Part shown: in pieces, positions 32,999 to 43,663 of the stretch
How the letters are laid out: each line of letters starts with the position of its first letter
How positions within the stretch are numbered: position 1 is the stretch's first letter
Assembly: GCA_027475525.1 (NCBI GenBank)
Contig: JAMWFC010000117.1
Span: 4,388,183 to 4,452,182 of the forward strand
Length of the DNA stretch: 64,000 bases
Source: Macrolepiota albuminosa
Taxonomy: Eukaryota; Basidiomycota; Agaricomycetes; Agaricales; Agaricaceae
Reading direction: 5' to 3'
Program-made: the position numbers and the translations under genes
The notes under the pieces: generated by a model
What the model saw: only the letters and a program-made list of their open reading frames with translations
Told to the model about the DNA's origin: nothing
The model's database searches: none

Positions 32999-33428
32999 AC
33001 GCCCACCTTCGAGCTGCGCATACTGCAGCCGCAAGTGGGAGTGATGGAGACGTATCTGCCGATTCTGAGGCAGAGCACCTCACAAACGACCAGGAGCCCC
33101 CAGAGGAGGCATCGGGCGCTGAGCCCAAGAGTGTGGTCGTGGAGGGGGAGGAGTACGTCACAGTCGACGTATACGACGACGTCTACGACAATGAGTATTA
33201 CAGTCGCGACAGTGACTCTGAGTGCCTAGCGGCGATGACAGATTGGCCGTCCACAAATGATCCCGAACGGAATAATGTAGTTCAGATGAAGAAGGTGACC
33301 CTTCGTCGTGCAGAGGGCATTTTGCAGCGCCCAACATTGAAACGAGCAGACAAGGAGTGCCTGGTCTCATATGTGGACGTAGACGGCCACAAGGCATGGA
33401 CCCTATGGGACTCTGGGAGTACCACATC

Positions 33429-33582
33429 GGCATAACACCCCAGTTCGCCCATGTGTACGGAATATCCGTGCAGGAGTTGGATACGCCATTGGCATTACAG
33501 CTGGGGGCATAACACCCCAGTTCGCCCATGTGTACGGAATATCCGTGCAGGAGTTGGATACGCCATTGGCATTACAGCTGGG
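33429..33582. repeat. 77-bp exact tandem duplication in protease
   Basis: 33429-33505 is repeated at 33506-33582, just after the DSGST catalytic motif. Confidence 0.95.
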
Positions 33583-33845
33583 CACCGTAGGGAGCCGAGC
33601 CATGGTGCAGTATGGGACAAATGTGAATGTCCAAACGCCGGGCTCACGTAGCCGGGAATACATGGATGTAGCGAACTTTGATCGCTACGATATGATACTG
33701 GGAACGCCATTCATGCGGCGTAACAAAGTCATACTAGACTTTGACCAATGTCAGGTACTAGTGAATGGGAAAGTGATCCCAGCCGAACGAGCTACAGCAG
33801 ACGACACTGATAATCGTCTGCGATGTCATTGCACTACGGAGAAAC

Positions 33846-33999
33846 GCAAGGACTCTCCATGACTTGGCCGGCGCAGAGTGCTGGCCATGGAGGATGTGGA
33901 GGAGGAAGTGCAGGCTATGCCTGCAAGGACTCTCCATGACTTGGCCGGCGCAGAGTGCTGGCCATGGAGGATGTGGAGGAGGAAGTGCAGGCTATGCCT
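33846..33999. repeat. 77-bp exact tandem duplication between protease and RT
   Basis: 33846-33922 is repeated at 33923-33999. Confidence 0.95.
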
Positions 34000-34468
34000 G
34001 GACTGAGCGCAGACCACAACGTGGTAATGATGAGCGAGGAGGAGTATCAAGCCTCCAAGAGGAGCAACAAGCAAATAATCGCTCCTGAGATTTGAGGCAC
34101 AAGGCCTCCAGACAAACGCCATCAAAAGGTGAGACAACGGGAGGACTCAGTGGATGTATGTCCACCTACGTCCTCACAAGTCAAGTTGGAAGACTTGAAA
34201 GACAGCATCCGAGAGGCGGAAGCCTCAGTAGAGGGGGACACATGGTCCCTATGGGAGCGACCAGCTCCCCTGCCAGAGTACGACTGGGCATACGACCCCC
34301 GAATGCCGCAAGAGTGGAACGAGCTGGTGGCAGCCACGTGTGCGCGAAATGCGCACCAGAGACGGATGACCGTCAAACCAGCGTATCGCCAGCCAGCCCC
34401 GGACGAGGTATCCGTAGCGTACTCGCTTGTACGTGAAGGAAGAAGCCTTGTGGCTTATAAGACAGCGG

Positions 34469-34622
34469 CAGCGGGTGCTCCGCTGAGACTACATATACCT
34501 GATGACAGTGTCAATCGGGTGCTCGCAATGCGTGAGCAGTATGCACAGCGGGTGCTCCGCTGAGACTACATATACCTGATGACAGTGTCAATCGGGTGCT
34601 CGCAATGCGTGAGCAGTATGCA
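34469..34622. repeat. 77-bp exact tandem duplication upstream of RT
   Basis: 34469-34545 is repeated at 34546-34622, doubling RVLAMREQYA. Confidence 0.95.
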
Positions 34623-34954
34623 CCGCCGCCTCGGCCACCCTCAGAGACGGTGGAAGTACTTCCCCCGGTGCGTATGAAGGGGAAGCAGAAGGCGACAAGC
34701 CTTCGTGAGGAAGATATTCCTTGGTTGCGTCAGCAATGGCAAGAAGAATTTGCCGACATGGTCAATGGGACCAAGGAGGAGCTCCCGCCGTGGCGGGAGG
34801 TGAACCATGAGATTAATCTCATAGACGAGAACAAGCAGTATAAGTACCACTTGCCACGCTGTCCGCGCGCCCTCCAGGAGCAACTACGCGATAAGACTAA
34901 TCGCTATTTGAATGCTCAATGGTGGTCCCCATGCACCACCGCTCAAGCTGCACG

Positions 34955-35108
34955 TTATTGTGCATCCCGAAGAAGGATGGAACCCTTCGAACAGCTCTTG
35001 ATGCACGTCAGCGCAATGACAATACCATAAATTATTGTGCATCCCGAAGAAGGATGGAACCCTTCGAACAGCTCTTGATGCACGTCAGCGCAATGACAAT
35101 ACCATAAA
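34955..35108. repeat. 77-bp exact tandem duplication at RT fingers
   Basis: 34955-35031 is repeated at 35032-35108, doubling the CIPKKDGTLRTALDARQ segment. Confidence 0.95.
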
Positions 35109-35280
35109 GGATGTAACTCCTTTACCAGATCAAGAGGTGATCCGGGAAGACGTGGCTCGGGCAAAGTATCGCTCGAAGATTGACCTTACTGACGCTTATG
35201 AGCAGGTGCGCATTCGCACCAAAGACGTACCCAAGACCGTATTTGCGTCAATCATAGGCACATTCACGAGCAACATAATG

Positions 35281-35434
35281 CAGATTGGAGACTGTAATGC
35301 TCCTGCACTTCCAGAGGCTAATGACCTCTATCTTCCGAGACGTAATAGGACGTTTCCAGATTGGAGACTGTAATGCTCCTGCCACCTTCCAGAGGCTAAT
35401 GACCTCTATCTTCCGAGACGTAATAGGACGTTTC
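35281..35434. repeat. Near-exact 76/78-bp tandem duplication in RT palm
   Basis: 35281-35356 and 35357-35434 match except that the first copy lacks two C bases, in two short C runs (GCACTTCC against GCCACCTTCC). The second copy keeps the RT frame. The first looks like low-quality contig-end sequence. Confidence 0.9.
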
Positions 35435-36300
35435 ATGCACGTCTACTTAGACAACATATTCATCTACTCGGATACCATGGAGGAGCATGAGCAGCACCTC
35501 AGAGTCGTATTCGAACGACTGCGCAAGTACAAGTTGTACTTGAAGTGGAAAAAATGTGAGCTCTACGCTCAGAGTATAGACTGCCTAGGGCATGTCATAG
35601 ATAAGCGGGGTATCCACCCTGATCAGGACAAGCTCGATTGTATTCAGGAGTGGCGCACGCCCTGAAACTACAATGACATCCAACGATTCGTTGGCCTTGT
35701 CAACTACATATCGAGCTTCTTGCCCGATGTCACAGCCTATACTGGGCCACTTATGGCCATGATGCAGAACGGATCACCGTTCAATTGGAGGCCGTTGCAC
35801 CAGCGGTGCTTCGAGATGGTCAAACGGATCTGTACGAAGACTCCGGTGATTCGACCAATCGACCCTAGACGGGACGAGCCAATATGGCTCATTTGCGACG
35901 CGTCCAAGACAGGCGTCGGAGCCATGTACGGCCAGGGAAGCAGCTGGCAGACGTGCCGCCCAGCAGGGTTCATGTCGAAGAAGTTCACGACGGCCCAGCA
36001 AAACTATGTGGTGCACGAGCTGGAGACTCTTGCCATACTCGAGGCCCTCCTCAAGTGGGAGGATAAGCTGATGGGATACCCCATCCACATCATAACGGAC
36101 CACAAGGCCCTTGAGTTCTTTAAAACTCAGGTGAACTTGTCGCCGCGCCAGCGACGGTGGATAGACTACATGTCAAGATACCAGTTCGACATCACCTATG
36201 TTAAAGGTGAACTCAACAAAGTGGCAGACTGCTTGTCGCACTACTTTGAGAGTGATGTAGTCGGGGAGGCTCACGAGCCTCATGAGTATGTGCAGGCAGA

Positions 36301-38147
36301 CTGCCGCATAGACCCTGATGGAGAGGATTTACCTCTCCACCGATACCAGGAGCTCAGGGAGCATGTCCTGGAAGTACGCGCTATGCGTGATGATGAACGG
36401 AGGCGAAGCACTCGCCTCAGAGAGCAGCGTGAAGAACGGGACGTAGCCGCCCAGTTGCTCAAGGAGCATGAAGCCGTGGACCCAGCGTCCACTAGGGAGC
36501 ACGAGCGCCACGATGTACCCGTTACGCTTGCGGAGATGCTTGAAGGCGAATTGCCTTCATCCCAGCCTCCTAGCCTGGTCAATGACGACTTCCGGCAGGA
36601 GGTGGTGCAGGACTATGGCGATGATCCTCTCTTTGCCGAGATAATCGCCAATCCTGACGACCATCCTCGGTTCAGGCATGAGCCTGGTGGACTCATCACG
36701 ACGGAGAACCATCAAGGGGTGGCAGTGGTATGCCTCCCCCGTACGCGTACCATTGTTACGCGGGTCTTGGACCAGGCCCATGCCCTGGTGGGGCACTTTG
36801 GTGCTGCCCAGACGTTGGGCTACATCCGGAGATGGTATTGGTGGCCACGTATGGCCCAAGAAGTGACTAAGTTTTGCGTGTCATGCGCAGCGTGTCAGAG
36901 GGCAAAGTTGCCCCCTGGATCCCCTCCCGGGAAGCTACACCAGCTACCCATGCCAGTGAAACCTTGGGACTCCATTGGAATAGACTTCGTAGGTCTCTTT
37001 CCTGAGTCCAGAGCGTTCGATTACCTCTGGGTGGTAATATGCTGCATGACGAGCATAGTGCACCTCATACCGGTGCGAACTACGCTGACAGCTAAGGAGC
37101 TGTCATGGATCTACCTTAGGGAGATTGTTAGGCTGCATGGGCTGCCTAGCACCATTGTGAGCAACCGTGACTCGAAGTTCACGTCTCAATGGTGGAGGAA
37201 ACTCCACAAACTGTTAGGAGCGCAATTCCTCATGTCGACGTCCTTCCATCCTCAAACGGATGGGCAGACAGAGCGGGCTAACCGCAGTATCGGTCAGATT
37301 TTGAGGGCAGTTGTTCGCCTGGACCAACGGGACTGGGTGGACTGGTGTCCACTCACTGAGTTCGCGATTAACGCGAGTATCTCGGATACCACAGGGTATG
37401 CGCCCTTTGAACTCAACGGAGGGTACTTGCCCTCCATGCTGCACAAAGTTCGTGCTGATACGGTGGCTCACCGTGGAGTTGTCGAGTTTGCCAGGCAGGC
37501 CCTGGAGAACATCGCGGCAGCGCATGACGCCATCATAGAGGCGTGAGTCTTCCAGGCAAAAAACACCAATCACCGTAGGCGAGCGGACCCGCCAATAGCA
37601 GTAGGAGCATTGGTCTACCTATCAATGCGTAATCTGAAGCTCCCAAAGGGACGGGCGAGTAAACTCTGCCCGAAGTGGGTAGGCCCATACCGCGTCCTAG
37701 ACGCAGAGCCAAGTACCTCCAACTACGTGTTGGAGCTGCCTCTGGCATTACAGGAACGACGCATCGTTCCTAAGTTTCATGTGTCGCTGTTGCGACCTTA
37801 CAGCGCGTCTGACGATGCGCTGTTCCTAACAGGGCAACCCCGGGCCCCTATGATTTTGGGGCTCGAGACGATGACGAATGGTTCGTCGAGTGCATAATTG
37901 GCCTAACAGGGCAACCCCGGGCCCCTATGATTTTGGGGCTCGAGACGATGACGAATGGTTCGTCGAGTGCATAATTGGGCACCGGTGGACTGAGTGTAAC
38001 ACGCTCGAGTTTGAAGTATGATGGTCCCTGGGGGACACAACATGGGAGCCACACTCCCATTGCTCCAAGCTAGCGGCACTTGACTGTTATTTGGAGTTGA
38101 AGGGCGTTAAGTGCCCACATCAATTAAGTAAGCATGCCGGCACTTAA
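36301..38147 (+). pseudogene. Integrase and chromodomain of Gypsy copy B
   Basis: The zinc-binding N-terminus reads HALVGHFG...CVSCAACQRAK. The core has SIGIDFVGLFPES, then IVSNRDSKFTS where the family has SDRD, so the second catalytic Asp is Asn. The third-residue region is SFHPQTDGQTERANRS. VVICCMTSIVHLIP also has Cys where Arg is usual. The GPY/F segment (LCPKWVGPYRVL) and a chromodomain (EWFVECIIGHRW, TLEFEV, GDTTWEPHSHCSKL, LDCYLELKGV) end at the stop 38145-38147. A shift near 37546 and the 77-bp duplication at 37825 separate the last parts. Confidence 0.85.
37825..37978. repeat. 77-bp exact tandem duplication before the chromodomain
   Basis: 37825-37901 is repeated at 37902-37978; copy A has this segment only once. 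Confidence 0.95.
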
Positions 38148-38405
38148 TTTGATCGGCAGTGCTGATTGCGGCTTGGCTGAGTTGGTCAGCAGCTGTGGCT
38201 GAAACACGTCTTAAAAGGCGAAATTTCTTTTTCGCTTTTTTTCCCCAACCATGGACAGCATGCCCGTGGACTTGAGTGACCAGCAGCAGCAGCAGCTACA
38301 GCAGCAGCAGTTTGAGAGTATGCCGTCGGTCTTACCGTCGGCTGAAGGGGGGGGCAGATGGCTCCCCCGCTGACCCAAAATGCGCCCCAGTGGGGACAAT
38401 CGCAA

Positions 38406-38559
38406 CAGCTGTGGGCTTCCCACAGCAGCAGCAACCACCAGCGGCGGGCTACCTGCCGCAGCAGCCGGTGATCAGTGGCTATCAGCTGTGGGCTTCCCAC
38501 AGCAGCAGCAACCACCAGCGGCGGGCTACCTGCCGCAGCAGCCGGTGATCAGTGGCTAT
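38406..38559. repeat. 77-bp exact tandem duplication in ORF3 (Q/P-rich region)
   Basis: 38406-38482 is repeated at 38483-38559; copy A has one copy. Confidence 0.95.
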
Positions 38560-38764
38560 CCGCCACTTCAAACCATGCAGGGCAACTTCATGCCCCAGAA
38601 CGCACCTGTGGGCGGCTATCAGCCCCAACAACCAGCACCGGGCGCTTATGCGCCACATCACACCGAGGGCCAATTCTAGCAACAGGCCTACGGGGGGCTA
38701 GTCAGCCCCCAAGCAGCGTCGGCATGGAGGCAGCTTGCCCCCGTACCGGCAACAGGGCAACTGG

Positions 38765-38918
38765 GACACATCCTTTTCCCCAGTTTACTGCCCCGGCGCA
38801 CTACCCTGGGATGGGTGGTGTGCCCGTAATGATGCCGTACCGACACATCCTTTTCCCCAGTTTACTGCCCCGGCGCACTACCCTGGGATGGGTGGTGTGC
38901 CCGTAATGATGCCGTACC
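38765..38918. repeat. 77-bp exact tandem duplication in ORF3
   Basis: 38765-38841 is repeated at 38842-38918, doubling the YPGMGGVPVMMPY segment; copy A has it once. Confidence 0.95.
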
Positions 38919-39212
38919 CCCCGGCTTGGATGGGGGCTTGGGGCGCAATGCCCCAGTACAGCGACTCGCATGAGTCGCAAGCCAAGGGAGGCTGGTCGAT
39001 TTCTCTGTCGACCACAGCACCAATTGACAATCTAGAGGGACGCAAAGCATCCCTCATGCAGGCCACCACGGCCATTGAGAGTACAGAAACTCTCAATACA
39101 GAACGGAGCATCAGTTCATCGGCTGATGCGCCGACGGAGAGCTTGGCCAAGCTCTCCTTGCTACAGCGGCTGGAAATGCCGCACCAATCCGAGCCAGCTC
39201 GGAAGAAGAGTT

Positions 39213-39366
39213 GCGTCCTCGATGCGACAAAGGAAAAGCACGGGCTGTCGAGCCCACTCACAGCCAGGACTTAGTCCTGGCTACCCTTCGCGTCCTCGAT
39301 GCGACAAAGGAAAAGCACGGGCTGTCGAGCCCACTCACAGCCAGGACTTAGTCCTGGCTACCCTTC
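39213..39366. repeat. 77-bp exact tandem duplication in ORF3
   Basis: 39213-39289 is repeated at 39290-39366; copy A has it once. Confidence 0.95.
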
Positions 39367-40659
39367 TCCAACGTCTGGGAGATAACGGGTACGATGTACC
39401 CGCAGAGTCATCATTCCTCCACGATGCAGAGGCAGTCGTCCTCATCTGCCAGATGATGGACGACATGGATCATATGCGCGCTCAGCGCAAAACTGATCTC
39501 CTTGCCATTTCGGCCGCTTGTAAGCGGCAGACTACACCCCCGAGTCGGGACACCGACTCCAGCAAAAGGGCGCGTCGGCAAGGAGTGGAGGACGCGCCCT
39601 CCCGCTCGATTAAGTCGAGCATTGCTGCCCCCGGCCGGGAGGCCGGTCTAGGACGGGACATCCTCCCCTATGAAGATGTTCCTGCTCCAGCCGCCCCCCG
39701 GCTTATCCAGCGCCTCGCCAGCGGCGCATCTGAGGTCGCGTCTTCGCGACCAGTATCCGTGGTATCCACCACGTACTCTGGGGAGCAGAGTTCCAGGGGC
39801 ATGAGCACACGCCCCATTGAGGCCAAGGCCTCACAACCCCGAAAGGATTGTCGGGGTAAGCAACCGGAAGGGCGCGCCTACGTCAACGTGCACTTCCCCG
39901 AGGATGCCCCGAAAGGGGCCCCAGGGGCTAACATCCCCTTTTTACCCGCTATACTGGTAGAGGGCCTGCCAGCCCGACTCCCGCGGTGTGTGTGGGCAAT
40001 GGACCCACGATCTGAGAAGTCGGAGCCGGAGAGGCTGCCTTCCCCGCCCTCCGACGACGATTGGTATGAGGAGCCTGAAGAGGCTCGTATGGAATCCCCA
40101 GTGCCGCACGAGATGGCGGCACAACGTATGGCGCGCGAACGTCGCAACAGCAATCGACAAGCCAAGATGGAGCGTCGGGCGCAGAACAGCGCCAAACGAG
40201 GGGCCGCCCTCCTTGAGGACGAAACCGGGCGCATCCCTGATGCGCTCGGTGTTGTGATCTACTGTGATCACACTGTTGAGTGCCAGAACTCATTCTTTGG
40301 CGCGGGGTTGGCTTCCCAATTCTATTGGTCACCAATGACCAATACCATCTTCGTTGGGCAAGAAGCCTGCGCAGCCCGGTCCTTTGAGGACGATAAACAG
40401 GGCAACACCGCCGCGACGCCCCACAACAGTAAGGTGTACCAAGTTGCACCTCGCAGGTTTCCCCGCAGTCCTCGAGAAGTCTGCAGACTTCACGCACTGG
40501 TTAACAACCAGTTTACGCCACTTTGTCAGCGTCAGTTGGGCTACCTCTTGCTCAACGAATTCAAGCGGGTGGCGCTCAACTGCCACCCTACGGCCCGAGA
40601 CAGAGCTATGTCTCATTTACTTGATAAGGTCGAGTATAGGACTATCGCGGTACCCTTCG

Positions 40660-40813
40660 CGAGTCCAGAGGAGCGGGAGAACGTCCCGCAAATGATTGTG
40701 CCGTCGCGGCTCTATCGCCGCAAAGAGGGAGGGAAACGAGTCCAGAGGAGCGGGAGAACGTCCCGCAAATGATTGTGCCGTCGCGGCTCTATCGCCGCAA
40801 AGAGGGAGGGAAA
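40660..40813. repeat. 77-bp exact tandem duplication in ORF3
   Basis: 40660-40736 is repeated at 40737-40813, doubling MIVPSRLYRRKEGG; copy A reads through once. Confidence 0.95.
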
Positions 40814-41641
40814 ATTGCCTTCGTCGGCCTTACCCCCCCTGATCCAAAGCAACCATTTGCTTTGGACTACCTGGGCTCATACGCCCTCCTCTATGGATGC
40901 CCTGGGACGTCCAACGTGTGGACCAGTCTGGCTCTGGACCGAGCCATGTGCATTCATTGGCGCAGCCTCTTTGGGTTTGCGCTTGTACGTGCCCTCAGCG
41001 CCAGCCGCCCCTCCAAGGCCACGGTATACAAGTACCTGGCCTACGTCTTTGCCAGGCCAGGCCTCTACAAAGAGGCCGTGGCTGAGTACGAGGCGGCCAC
41101 GGGGCAAGCCTTTGAGCCTCTCCACGCCGACGACCCTACCTTCGAGGTTCGGGCTGTGGACATCCCAGAAGCGTCAGCTTCCGTATTCACCACTTCGGAC
41201 GCGTTACGCGTCCTTCTTCACAATCAAATTCCGGTCAGCTGGGCTGACCACGCGTACACTTATGGGGTCACCTACTTGGCCCATCTATTCTTCAGCGACA
41301 GCCAGCTCTACAACGAGGCGGCTGCTATCGACGACGAGAGGCTACAACGCCTCGACCACTACGGTACACCCCAGTCCATCTCTCAGTGGGATGGGTGGCG
41401 CGAGGCCACCATTGGCGATCGCCAACGCCTGATGCTCCAGCAGCAGGACAGTCGTCGTGCATACGACGACGCGCTCGCCAAGGGGATGTACCTCTCTATC
41501 GGGCAAGACATTCATGCCCGCGAAATCTGGACGCGCCAGTACCCGTCCGACACCGGGGATCTGCCTGATCCCCAACCACCTGTCCTGGGGTCGACCATCG
41601 ACCCCAATCTCACACTGTCCCCCCTCCGGGACTATGACAAT

Positions 41642-41795
41642 TCCCTGCCAGTAGCAGGGCCTTCGGGTACTTCCTACGCGCCCGCACCCGAGGATGAACT
41701 CCTCGACTACGACATGGATCCCTGCCAGTAGCAGGGCCTTCGGGTACTTCCTACGCGCCCGCACCCGAGGATGAACTCCTCGACTACGACATGGA
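41642..41795. repeat. 77-bp exact tandem duplication in ORF3 C-terminus
   Basis: 41642-41718 is repeated at 41719-41795, doubling PEDELLDYDMD; copy A has it once. Confidence 0.95.
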
Positions 41796-41916
41796 CGACG
41801 TGACTGCCGATCCATTCTGGGAGCCTGGGGACTCTCCCATTGCCCCTGTCCCTGACTTACCGATGGCATGACCGTCGTATTATCTCAAGACCATAGCTCG
41901 GTCTGATTGGGGGGTG

Positions 41917-42151
41917 TGTAGCGTAGTCCGCTATGTGGCGTTGGCCACATAGCTTTACTTACCTTACAGTAGATACTATTATATTATATTTATTATAATA
42001 TAATATTAATTTACATTATTATATAAATTAGTTTACCAGCTGCTTACAAAGCAGCTTATTTTGTGTTGATACTACATAGTCAATAGACCGGACTGGTCTG
42101 ATTCTGTGCAGTGTGAACCTAAGCTCTCACAATCTCTGTAACTTCGTTACA
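41917..42151 (+). repeat. 3' LTR of Gypsy copy B (235 bp)
   Basis: Identical to the 5' LTR. It is preceded by a six-G polypurine tract (41909-41914) and followed by the GAATC target duplication. Confidence 0.95.
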
Positions 42152-42156
42152 GAATC

Positions 42157-42760
42157 TGTCAGCAGCCATCAGCATCCATTGTACATCCATTGGCATCTGT
42201 CAGCATGTGCAGGCATCCATCAGCAACTCTTGGCAACCTCTGGCATCTGCTGGCATCAGGGCAGGAGAGAAGGAAAGGGGGTGCATGGGTGTCTGCCACA
42301 TAAGGTGGCATCTGGGGGAGTGTGGAGGGTGGCAGAAGAGGGATGGGGGTGGGAGAAAGAGGGGGAAGGGGGAAGGGGAGAAGCATGGATGTCCACTGGC
42401 ACACCAGCAGACATAGCAGACATTGGACATTAGATCAAGGAGGAGGAGGAAAGCAGGGTGCATGTGGTGGATAGAGGTGGTGTGTAAGGTAGTGTGGGAA
42501 GTGGAGAGGATGGCACTGGGGAGAAAGAAGGGGAAGGGCAGAAGGGGGGTGCATGAGTGTCTGCTATCTGCTGGCATGCCAGCAAATGGTAGTAGATGTC
42601 AGCATGTGAGCCAGCTGATGTCAGCAGACAGTAGCTGACATTCAAAGAAATCTTCCTGTGTAAAAATGACAAATAATTTAGTAGGGACAGTGCTGGATTG
42701 AAAGAGGAGAAAGAAGTCTGGTGGACCTGTGTCCCATCTATGAGCAGATGAACGGATCAA
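42157..42760. other. Low-complexity DNA with strong purine/pyrimidine bias
   Basis: The first 120 bases are degenerate GGCATC/CAGCA-type short repeats continuing those left of copy B. From about 42305 to 42560 one strand is almost all purine (long GGGAGAAAG and GGGGAAGG runs). Open frames across it are composition artefacts. No gene is supported. Confidence 0.6.
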
Positions 42761-42821
42761 ATGAATTTACTGAGATAGTGTCCTTTGACCAATTTATATG
42801 TATATTATAAAGTTTCAATAA

Positions 42822-43075
42822 GTCCCAGTGGTTTAGTGGAATATTTATCAATTGGTAATCTATATTATGCTGAGCAATGAGTTTGACTCCCATGCAGTGT
42901 ATATAGTATACTGGTGCAGGCATTTTTGTATTGCCACAGGTTTGACTCCCCTGCTGTGCATTATAATAAGAGTACCATTTATGTATGAACTCTACTATGT
43001 TCTGTGGTCTAGCAGAATATTGTCAATTTATGTTGCTTCTAGTGCACAATAGGAGGGTTTGACTCCCCTCTTGTG
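42822..43075 (+). repeat. Tandem tRNA-like (pol III promoter-like) modules
   Basis: Two modules have an A-box matching TRGYNNARNNG (42829-42839 and 43005-43015) and a B-box close to GGTTCGANTCC (42880-42890 and 43056-43066). In both the boxes start exactly 51 bases apart. A third, partial module has a B-box at 42939-42949. The B-boxes read GGTTTGACTCC or AGTTTGACTCC, a single C-to-T change at the CpG. No complete cloverleaf could be drawn by eye. They are likely decayed tRNA copies or a tRNA-derived SINE. Confidence 0.5.
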
Positions 43076-43663
43076 TATTTGTCAACTAGTATGTGGTTTT
43101 TTGCTGATGCATCCTATCTTCCATTTATGACAGTAGCATAGCAGATCAAATGAATTTATAATAGATTTGTCACTGGCAAAATGGGACAGTTAATCTTAAC
43201 AAAAAGTAACCAATGGAAAAGCCATGAATTGTTATAACTAATGATTGAATTACTCATCTGATGTGTATTCCTTCTCTTTATTAGATCTATGTAATACATC
43301 TGAATAGAAGAAATTCTCATCAAGTAGGTAGTCTTTTGTCAAGAATGCAAAGTCATCCAGTGTATATGGCCTTTAAGGTCTGATAAGTGTGATGTCTTCA
43401 TAATTTGCTATCAAGCATGATAAAGAAGATGGTGAGAGTAATTCTGACATATCAATGGACACATTATCAGTATGATCAGCTGGATTGAAAGGGCCAATGG
43501 GCCTACATCAACCATGTTGTGCTTTAGAGTGAAATTCTTGTTTTGTTGACATAAATGAACTCTGTTTACCAGTGCTAAATTATAACTCATAATGTTGATA
43601 CAATTCATTAATTCTTCTCTTATCCTCATGTTGAGTCATATGTGTCTCATATTCCTTCCACTC
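43076..43663. other. No gene seen; AT-rich DNA
   Basis: No open frame of note, no recognised element. Confidence 0.4.

Larger units (their letters stand above)
30245..33260 (+). pseudogene. Gag of Gypsy copy B
   Basis: The ATG at 30245 opens a long acidic and proline-rich N-terminus. The capsid-like part contains FSDLEDWVMDVCTHLAMCLY, FLAGEAMGWFRRAV and GVQGFYDTLNDHAQNMAVY. A CCHC zinc knuckle CFACGQPGHYATNC follows near 32848. A TGA at 31685-31687 lies in frame, and the +1 frame over 31540-31740 looks protein-like (LVTAGMTALGRFLETR), so a pair of compensating indels is possible. Three 77-bp duplications (32055, 32371, 32845) shift the frame further. Gag runs into protease without a clear stop once these are set aside, suggesting one gag-pol frame. 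Confidence 0.8.
33261..36300 (+). pseudogene. Protease, reverse transcriptase and RNase H of Gypsy copy B
   Basis: The protease is marked by LWDSGSTTSA near 33405 and by MILGTPFMRRNKV. RT shows LLCIPKKDGTLRTALDARQ, SKIDLTDAYEQVRI, TFQRLMTSIFRDVI and the palm box YLDNIFIYS, where the family has YLDD. RNase H follows (WLICDASKTGVGAMY, ITDHKALEFFKTQ, GELNKVADCLS). A TGA at 35663-35665 replaces an expected Arg/Trp-type codon before NYNDIQRFVG. Five duplications (33429, 33846, 34469, 34955, 35281) break the frame. The YLDN change alone would be expected to abolish or greatly reduce polymerase activity. Confidence 0.85.
38251..41871 (+). pseudogene. Third ORF (ORF3) of Gypsy copy B, family unknown
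   Basis: The ATG at 38251 lies 103 bases after the pol stop, and the stop at 41869-41871 lies 45 bases before the 3' LTR. Subtracting five 77-bp duplications leaves 3,236 bases; one G missing from the 8-G run near 38347 (copy A has nine bases there) would make it an open frame of about 1,080 codons. A TAG at 38677-38679 (CAG in copy A) is the one evident nonsense change. The N-terminus is polyQ and rich in PQQP/GGY. The middle has a nuclear-signal-like basic stretch (RMARERRNSNRQAKMERR). The C-terminal half (about 500 residues) is the most protein-like, with HNSKVYQVAPRRFPRSPREV, FALDYLGSYALLYG and VSWADHAYTYGVTYLAHL, then an acidic tail. No signal peptide, membrane helix, protease, methyltransferase or envelope-like feature was seen. 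Function unknown. Confidence 0.8.
29879..42151 (+). mobile_element. Ty3/Gypsy chromovirus-like element, copy B, complete with third ORF
   Basis: Identical 235-bp LTRs (29879-30113 and 41917-42151) are flanked by the 5-bp target duplication GAATC (29874-29878 and 42152-42156). Between them lie gag-pol with a chromodomain and then an additional ORF. Identical LTRs and an intact target duplication mean a very recent insertion. As given it is 12.27 kb; subtracting 14 duplications of about 77 bp leaves about 11.2 kb. Despite its youth it has a TGA in pol and Asp-to-Asn changes in the RT and integrase active sites. Confidence 0.95.

Noticed and set aside
32055..41795. Programmed frameshifts or recoding in the Gypsy element
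   Set aside because: The shifts sit at exact 77-bp duplications, which explain them without recoding.
38251..41871. ORF3 as an env-like glycoprotein
   Set aside because: No signal peptide, membrane helix or cysteine pattern is visible.
42159..42672. Several overlapping frames on both strands
   Set aside because: Produced by the purine-rich tract and short repeats; no protein features.
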